Both the position numbers and the translations under genes were made by a program. Shown in pieces: positions 57,195 through 64,000 of a DNA stretch of 64,000 nt. Each line of letters starts with the position of its first letter. The first letter of the stretch is position 1. Origin of the DNA: Colocasia esculenta (taxonomy: Eukaryota > Streptophyta > Magnoliopsida > Alismatales > Araceae). The notes under the pieces are model-generated. The model was not told where the DNA came from. It made no database searches and saw nothing but the letters and a program-made list of their open reading frames with translations. The stretch is taken from the NCBI GenBank assembly GCA_014218235.1, contig CM024755.1, forward strand, positions 36,228,713 to 36,292,712, read 5' to 3'.

Positions 57195-59485
57195 TGTGGC
57201 GGAACGCCTCGGCCAAGCCCGTTAAACTAATAACGCACTTGATCCGAGTCCGCCTCCCGCGAACGGGCCGAAGCCTCGCAAGGGAAACCAAACCACAGTC
57301 CGTGTAAACATAAAGGAACACACCACATTTCATATATAATTTTTCACAATTTACATAGCCATATTCCATTAAAACTGTAAAGGTGTACAAAAGCCTGGGG
57401 CATACCCCGAGGTACAACAAAAGAAAGTAAACAGCTACAAAACTACAAGGCTACACTGCTGAGTACTACTCCGCTGGAGGTACTGACCCTGCTCCGCTAC
57501 GACGCGGCCCAGAACTGGACGTCGGACGGGAAACGTCCTCCTCGCCCTCACCTGTGGGGGTAGGGGTGAGCCTCTCTAGTCACTGGCTCAGTAGGGAACT
57601 CCCCCAAAGCCGAACAAACCACAAACCACAGGTACAAAACAGTAAACAGTACCAACAACATATAAAACACTAAGCAGGTAAGTAAAGCTGTAAAACTACT
57701 CACTGTCTGCCGACTACGAGAAACAACTGTAGTAACTAAACGGCAAACCCAAACAGGTGTACAAGCCAAAGTAGAGACAGCCAACACGAGCCACGTAAAC
57801 TGGTTCGCGACACCAGAAACTGACTCGGACAACTAACACAGGTCCACCTCTCAGTCTTGCAGCCACGGACGAAGGGTCCAGCTGCCGCTCCACGTAAAAA
57901 GGTCAAACAACTGTGGAGACCAACTAAAACACCACAACCTGCAGACCACATGGTCACAGGCCCATGCCTGGCACCTCTAGAGACCCTGGCCTGGGCTCGC
58001 TAGAGTGAGGCACTGAAAAAGGACTAGCTGGGGTCCAGTACGTCTACTGGTGTCCGTACCCCCAACTACGAGCGTGCTACAAGTGACTAAAAACAACCAC
58101 AACTGTCACTGTCCCACTGTCGTCTTTCCCTCAGTCGGACGTACAACTCTAACACAAGAGTGAGGGTGTCCAGGTCAGACGACACAGACCTCAACGGTAC
58201 AACACAAGTACCGGGACAAGGTCCCGAGCTAACAGCCTGGCTCACAAAGAACCTGGGGCACCCAACTGGAGAGGTAACCACGGTAGGCGTCGTACTACTT
58301 GTCACGTACACAAAACCACGTGCACGTCACACACAAACCACGTGAAACCTCACGTAAACCACAAGTAACCACTGGTCCACTACACGTGAACCCAACTGAC
58401 TCGCGTACACAACGCGCAGTCACCGAAGTAAACACTTAACAGCATATCTTGTATGATAAACACGAGAACCATGTGCACTTAGTGCACCTCGTATGATACC
58501 ACGCATGCATTATCGATAAAACACCATAAATAGCCATTTCTGTTCATATAGGAGTAGGCGGCCACATCGATTGCCGCTTACAGGAAGTAGACGGCAAGGT
58601 CCCTGGCCGTCAACCTCCTGGATGAAGATCTTGGCGGCAAACGATGTTGACGCCAAGTTCCCCGGCCTTAAACCCTGCAGAAACCCTAATTCGGTCCTGC
58701 GAGTTTTCTAGCTGTTCTAATTACTGGAAAACATACAAATGCATACCCTCTAGCATGACAGAACCCAATGCAACCCGTATAAACATGATTCGAACAATAA
58801 ACTACTCAAACCACCCATTATCCCATATGGTGCAACTCTATCCAAACATGGATTATCATGCTGGTTCAAGTAGTTATGATGTGTTTTAATGTTTCTACGG
58901 AGCTACCAGAGTTCGTCCCCTACCTCAGAACGCGTTAGAATCTCCCGCAACTCCCCGGTTTACGCCGAGCCCTCTGCGAGCTCCCACGTGAATTGCACCA
59001 CGCCGCGACGTTTCCTCGCGCAATTCGGTGACGCCGCGCGTCCCACGATCGACCAACCACTCCTCGATACCTGTTAGAACCTTCAGAAACACCAGGGCGC
59101 GAAGCTGGGGCAAGAGGGAAAGAGGGTGAGCTGAGAGAGCTGCCCTCGGGTGAACATATAACCTGCTGAACTGACAGGTTGGCGTCAACCCCCTTGTCGC
59201 CCACATGCACCGCCAGACTAAACGTCCACAAAAGCTGCCGTCAAGTTCATGATGTAAACGTCAATGAACCTGGACGCCAACAGTCAACGACCACCCCTTG
59301 GCCGCCAACTCAGACAGAACAGCAGCAGGTCCTATTCCAATTCAGGACCTACCCTGCTCTTCACCTGCTCAAGCCACGCAATCACACCATGCATTCCACA
59401 CACCCAACTCACACTGGCCTCACAACAGCCGCCACAACCACAATGCACATGATCCGCATGGATCTGAAAAGCACGCGACGTTACA
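57195..59485 (-). mobile_element. T3 5' LTR
   Basis: A 2291-bp LTR next to the primer site, with the conserved box at 57567-57590. It ends GTTACA at 59485, then AAAAG (59486-59490), after which C2 LTR2 resumes. Confidence 0.93.
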
Positions 59486-59490
59486 AAAAG

Positions 59491-60158
59491 TCTCTCTCTG
59501 CTGCTCTGCTTCAGCACTCCGTCCAGAGCGAAGAAGAACGATCTTCTAAACGGAGTTGAAGCCGGTTTGTCCATTGTTCAAGCTTCTACATCAACTCATA
59601 CCTGTCAAGACGAAGTTTGAAGCACATCTGGACGACCATCGTGAAGAGTTCTATCTCAAGATCTGATTCTTCAACTCAGAACTCTTCTCTGTCTTTATTT
59701 TTCATACTCGGTGTGTGTTGGTGGGTCAAGTGTCTCTTGTGCTTGATTCACGTAGGTCATGTTGTTCTAATCGTGTGTGAACATCAGACAACGTGAGTGT
59801 GTGTGTCGTAGTTGATGAACTAGCTCATAAGCAGTCCTTCTGCGTGTGTGTGTGGACGGTGGATGTAGGATACACAAGTTGTGTACTCCGAACCACCTTA
59901 AATCTTCGTGTCCTATGGTTTGCACATCTTTACGGTAGATGATTGGTAGGCACGTTAGTCTCTACACACGCTAGATAGGTTGTGCATGTTTTATTTACAA
60001 CAAGCACACACATAGTAATTCGAATTCAAGTTAAATCTATTTGAGATTTCAACAAGTCTGTGTTTCCATCGAAAAGAAGGCAATAGTGGTTCTAGTTTAC
60101 AGTAATCTATTCAACCCCCTTCTAGATTGCCATATTATATAATTCCGCACATCTTTCA
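59491..60158 (+). mobile_element. C2 LTR2, second part
   Basis: Continues LTR2 from the leader to CTTTCA at 60158. With the first part it is about 1.27 kb. It is followed not by flanking DNA but by a primer site (TGGTATCAGAGC, 60161-60172), showing that this LTR also serves as a 5' LTR. Confidence 0.92.
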
Positions 60159-60494
60159 ATTGGTATCAGAGCCAGGTTTCTCCGATTTATTGCTTTTAAG
60201 TGCTTGATCTTACGATCAGGAGATTCTCGATCTCATGGAATATAACAAGGGGTATTTGGCTGAAGGACATTCGGTGTCCATGTCACCCTTCTTTGATGGC
60301 ACTGATTATCCATATTGGAAAAATCACATGCAGGTCTTTCTGAGAGCTCAAAACTTTGAGCTATGGAAAATCGTCAACAAAGGAGCGTACGTGCTACCCA
60401 AAGATGAAGATACTTGGACAAAGGACCAAATTTCTAAGGGAACTCTCAACTGGAGCGCACTGAACATGATGCAGTGTGCTGTGCACCCCAAGGA
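60159..60494 (+). pseudogene. C2-family primer site and truncated gag
   Basis: This copy of 31500-31836 keeps the gag start ATG at 60235 (MEYNKGYL) and the first 87 or so codons, matching the start of C2 gag with a few substitutions. It stops abruptly at 60494, where the sequence changes to the copy of the C2 left flank. The join shares no more than about one base, pointing to end joining. Confidence 0.9.
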
Positions 60495-60737
60495 TACATG
60501 CATATTTTGAAATCACTGTGAAAAATACTCTCCCAATGCAATTTGAGAGCCATTCTCACTTTAACTCCAAGTAAATTTGAGATATTCCATTCCGAGTTAA
60601 GTATCCAACTCCCTTTGCTGTCGCCTCCGGGCTGATTTCATTGAATTCCCTTGTTTGGATTTATCTCTCTACATTCATCTTTATCTCCCATAGATCCACC
60701 TTGGCTGTGGCACGTCCACAAGCTGGTAAATGCCCCC
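60495..60737. repeat. Second copy of the C2 left flank
   Basis: Matches 30009-30251 over 243 bases, ending in CCCCC directly before LTR3. Confidence 0.92.
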
Positions 60738-62010
60738 TGTTGGGTTTATATGTGTCATGTTTGTTTTTGATGATGAACAATCCAAATTAATGTTATGAGC
60801 ATATTTGAAACATGATCAAGCAAATGATAATCAAGAAAGAACATCTCATGTGATTGTCTAAATGTTCTTTATATCTCACTAACAATGCTCTAAAATGTAG
60901 GTGTGAGTGTAGGCAAGATAATGTACCAAATTCCAGAGCAAAAAACTCAAGAAAGTCACATTCAACAAGTGCCTGTCGACAGACCCACAAGTCCTTGTCG
61001 ATAGCTACACACAGGGAGATCAGACAGGTTTCAGGACAAGTGTACCTGTTGACAGATCCAAATCATTTGTCGACAGCTACACACAGGAAATTGTTTCCCG
61101 CAAGGCCAGTCTTCTGGATTTTTGCAAACCTATCAGCACCTGCCGACAGATGCATAGTTTGCTGTCGACATACGAAGAGAAGATCTCAGTTCCGAGATTT
61201 GGACATGTTTCCAAGTTGGGTGTTTCCATCTACCACGACTCTCCATACTTAAACACCCATATATAAGGAATGTTTTGAAGGTATTCCCGTACAGAAGCAT
61301 CCACCATACAAAACCCTAGCAAAATCTCAAGAGAAAAGTCTCTCTCTGCTGCTCTGCTTTAGCACTCCGTCCAGAGCGAAGAAGAACCATCTTCTAAACG
61401 GAGTTGAAGCCGATTTGTCCATTGTTCAAGCTTCTAAATCAACTCATACCTGTCAAGACGAAGTTTGAAGCACATCTGGACAACCATCGTGAAGAGTTCT
61501 ATCTCAAGATTTGATTCTTCAACTCAGAACTCTTCTCTATCTCTATTTTTCATACTCGGTGTGTGTGTTGGTGGGTCAAGTGTCTCTTGTGCTTGATTCA
61601 CGTGGGTCATGTTGTTCTGATCGTGTGTTAACATCAGACAACGTGAGTGTGTGTGTTGTAGTTGTTGAACTAGCTCATAAGCAGTCCTTCTGCGTGTGTG
61701 TGTGGACGGTGGACGTAGGATACACAAGTTGTGTACTCCGAACCACCTTAAATCTTCGTGTCCTATGGTTTGCACGTCTTTACGGTAGATGATTGGTAGG
61801 CACGTTAGTCTCTACACACGCTAGATAGGTTGTGCATGTTTTATTTACAACAAGCACGCACATAGTAATTCGAATTCAAGTTATATCTATTTGAGATTTC
61901 AACAAGTCTGTGTTTCCATCGAAAAGAAGGCAATAGTGGTTCTAGTTTATAGTAATCTATTCAACCCCCCCTTCTAGATTATCATATTATATAATTCCAC
62001 ACATCTTTCT
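60738..62010 (+). mobile_element. C2-family LTR3
   Basis: A 1273-bp LTR from TGTTGGG to CATCTTTCT, where the final CA is changed to CT. The CTGTCGACAG array begins 60973-60982 and the TATA box is 61258-61266. CCCCC lies on both sides (60733-60737, 62011-62015), so alone it looks like a solo LTR with target duplication. The short ORFs across R-U5 (61511-61792) are GT-rich LTR sequence, not genes. Confidence 0.9.
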
Positions 62011-62015
62011 CCCCC

Positions 62016-62580
62016 CAATGGTGCAACCTAACAGATTGTGTCCTTAGGTACTTCCCCTACGCTGGAAGTTGATATCTCCTTTGTGTCCCACATGACACAT
62101 CTTCTTCATGTACCGAGTACACACCTACCTTTGTTCCCTCATGCACACCCTTTTCTTCCATCCAAACTCTATTTTTTTCTGGTCTTCTCCTTCGGAGATG
62201 GCTTCCTTGGTAGTTGGTGAAAGACTCTCATCAGGTGGTGTCACCACGGTTGAACGTGTGTCTATTTTTCACATTGGCATCTACTTATCAGTTCTCTCCG
62301 CTTCGCTCCACTACACTACACTTCATTCCATTACACTCCATTACACTCCACTTCGTGTCCCTCCACTTTCCTCCCTTGCAAAGTAGACGCCAAGGCGTGG
62401 CAACTGTAGACATGCTAAAAATGACATCATCACAGGTAAATTTCAAATTACGCCATAATGCCACAAATGTCTCCCTTTTTGCCTTGTAAGATTATTTCCC
62501 CCCAATTTTCAGGGTCTCCCCCAATTTCCCCTCATTTCTTGGTGCTTCCCCCATATTTTCCTAGCTTGCTAGAGGTTTGG
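62016..62580. other. Unassigned sequence right of the C2 complex
   Basis: A continuation of the pre-insertion locus (CCCCC then CAATGGTGCAACC). It includes small runs of CCATTACACT at about 62300-62350 and C-rich stretches. Two overlapping short ORFs (62108-62489) have low-complexity translations and no recognisable domain. No gene is supported. Confidence 0.5.
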
Positions 62581-62589
62581 GCAAAAATG

Positions 62590-63180
62590 TTAATTTGCGA
62601 CAGACACAGTCGTCGCATTTCATATCAACTGATGGAGAATAAACAAAATGTGTCGGGTCAAACCGTCAGTGTTATACTTCGACTGACGATCCAATAGTCG
62701 ACTGTTGAGTCTAGCAATCAATGGATCTTATTCACGACGGGTCAAACCATCGCGATTCATATCGATTGTTGACCAATCATCGATTGTCAAAGCCAACAAT
62801 CGATTGATCTTAAGCGCGTCTGGTTGAACCATCCCGATTCTCCATCGATTGCTATTGATTTATACGCATCTGGTGGAACCGTCACGATTCACATCGATTG
62901 CTGAGATCCAACATTGATTGGTCCATGGATTGATCTTAAACACGTCGGTTATGTACATCACGATTTACAACTTCCAGATTTCTCAGTAATTTCTTTATTT
63001 CATTTTTGGAAATACTTGTTGCCTTTTCTTGAAAGGCGTTCAGAACACCCGTCGTGATTCAACATAATATATTTGACTTTTGGCAAGTTTCCATAAATAA
63101 ATTTCAGAAATTCATAAATGCATCCATAGAGCCCGTCGCGATTCAACCTTAATGTGACCACTGTGACCGTCGCGATTTGC
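62590..63180. repeat. Array of ATCGATTG and GTCGCGATTC motifs
   Basis: About a dozen ATCGATTG/CAATCGAT variants (for example 62751-62800, 62843-62850 and 62892-62899) interspersed with CGTCGCGATTC or CGTCACGATTC words and GGTCAAACC/GGTTGAACC. The cores are again CpG-centred palindromes. A TATA box follows at 63216. It may be U3 of another LTR whose ends are not visible. Confidence 0.6.
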
Positions 63181-63215
63181 ATCGCTTGTCCACCTCGGAC
63201 TTTCGAGCTAGTCTC

Positions 63216-63225
63216 CTATATATAC
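63216..63225 (+). promoter_or_regulatory. TATA box downstream of the ATCGATTG array
   Basis: CTATATATAC is followed about 30 bases later by CTTGTCGTTCCAGAGG and a purine-rich leader. Array then TATA is the layout of the Sirevirus LTRs in this window. The product of any transcript is not evident: the ORF at 63332-63589 runs through a tandem duplication and has no known domain. Confidence 0.5.
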
Positions 63226-63370
63226 GCTCCATGTCTTGTCGTTCCAGAGGTTAGAGAAAAAGGTGGGAGAATAAGGTTGGAGACTCTAGAGAACCACCAC
63301 GTCTAGTGAGTTGTGAGAGAGCCAATTCAAGGTGAAGCTCTGTCGGATTTACGCCTCAACGGTCACCCTC

Positions 63371-63778
63371 TCCACTCCACATCTGATCCAGCAGAAGAAG
63401 CAGCATCCTTTGCATCTTCAAGCACTCCTTCAAGCAGCTACCTACGCCATCTATCAAAGGGGAAGCACCTACTTCTCTTTTCTTATTCCACTTGTTTATA
63501 TCATCATCTCTCCCAAGCCTCAACGTGGTTGTCCTCCCTTTTGTTCATACTTTTTATTCTATTCTCCTTCAATTCCACTCCACATCTGATCCAGCAGAAG
63601 AAGCAGCATCCTTTGCATCTTCAAGCACTCCTTCAAGCAGCTACCTACGCCATCCATCAAAGGGGAAGCACCTACTTCTCTTTTCTTATTCCACTTGTTT
63701 ATATCATCATCTCTCCCAAGCCTCAACGTGGTTGTCCTCCCTTTTGTTCATACTTTTTATTCTATTCTCCTTCAATTC
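63371..63778. repeat. 203-bp tandem duplication
   Basis: 63371-63573 and 63574-63776 are nearly identical (one C/T difference seen, CATCTATC against CATCCATC), joined head to tail. The second copy leads directly into the CA repeat. The near identity indicates a recent duplication or an assembly artefact beside the microsatellite. Confidence 0.93.
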
Positions 63779-63784
63779 ATCATA

Positions 63785-64000
<216 letters not shown>

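Larger units (their letters stand above)
50037..59485 (-). mobile_element. T3: Tekay/Del-type chromovirus nested in C2 LTR2
   Basis: A 9449-bp element on the minus strand with LTRs 50037-52326 and 57195-59485 (TGTGGCGG...GTTACA on +), target duplication AAAAG (50032-50036, 59486-59490), primer site at 57181-57192 and a gag-pol reading with four single-base frameshifts. The LTRs look nearly identical (2290 and 2291 bp), so it is the youngest-looking insertion in the window. It is a sister family to T1. Confidence 0.95.
30252..62010 (+). mobile_element. C2 complex: Sirevirus with duplicated LTR-gag and flank
   Basis: Order: LTR1 (30252-31499), gag-pol, spacer with nested T2, env-like ORF, polypurine tracts, LTR2 (49436-60158, nested T3), primer site and gag fragment (60159-60494), copy of the left flank (60495-60737), LTR3 (60738-62010). 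CCCCC precedes LTR1 and LTR3 and follows LTR3 (62011-62015), so CCCCC is the likely target duplication. The arrangement is best explained by tandem duplication plus LTR-LTR recombination. A scaffold join error is the main alternative. Confidence 0.85.

Noticed and set aside
61511..61792. ORF in the R-U5 part of C2 LTR3
   Set aside because: The equivalent sequence in LTR1 and LTR2 is interrupted or shifted. It is GT-rich LTR sequence.
62108..62489. Two overlapping ORFs after the C2 complex
   Set aside because: Low-complexity translations (TTLHSITLHYTPL) from CATTACACT repeats, with no domain and no start context.

Overview
The window looks like plant (angiosperm-type) nuclear DNA made almost entirely of nested LTR retrotransposons. 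No rRNA, tRNA or CRISPR array and no confident host gene is visible. The evidence for a plant is: Ty1/copia elements of the Sirevirus type (gag with CCHC knuckle and coiled coil, pol, a further ORF after pol, AAAAAGGGGGAGA polypurine tracts, TGTTG...CA LTRs); Ty3/gypsy chromoviruses of the Tekay/Del type (C-terminal chromodomain, LTRs of 2.2-3.6 kb); and tRNA-iMet primer sites (TGGTATCAGAGC). The species cannot be named from the sequence.

Layout. 1-15752: C1, the 3' part of a decayed Sirevirus on + (pol remnant, spacer, env-like pseudogene, 3' LTR). Its LTR is split by T1 (6559-15405), a Tekay element on - with a 5-bp target duplication AAGGT. 15797-24244: G1, a non-autonomous gypsy-type element on + (TSD TCAAC) with only a gag remnant between 3.2-3.5 kb LTRs. 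24403-27963: G2, a solo LTR on - (TSD ACCAC). 27969-30251: older unassigned sequence with a broken ORF and a CACGTG repeat array. 30252-62010: a complex around C2, a second Sirevirus on +: LTR, gag-pol, spacer, intact env-like ORF, LTR, then a gag fragment, a copy of the left flank and a third LTR. C2 hosts T2 (38554-47643, Tekay-like, - strand, non-coding interior, TSD GGCAG) and T3 (50037-59485, Tekay, - strand, TSD AAAAG). 62016-64000: unassigned sequence with a palindrome array and TATA box, a 203-bp tandem duplication, and a (CA)n tract running off the end.

How it works together. Gag-pol is broken in every element, through frameshifts (often in homopolymers), stops of the C-to-T/G-to-A kind, and lost catalytic residues. 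The one long intact retroelement ORF is the env-like ORF of C2 (47914-49143). The non-coding parts are the most structured. Each family carries its own array of short CpG-centred palindromes (AGTCGAAGT, CTGTCGACAG, ATCGATGTT, AACGCGAC, GTTGACG, CACGTG). In both Sireviruses the same array occurs twice: in LTR U3 upstream of the TATA box, and between pol and the env-like ORF, where a second TATA-like box and a pyrimidine-rich leader follow. This suggests an internal promoter for the env-like ORF under the same control as the LTR. The gypsy LTRs also carry hairpin arrays, a conserved CCTACTG...GCTCA box and a stem-loop beside the polypurine tract.
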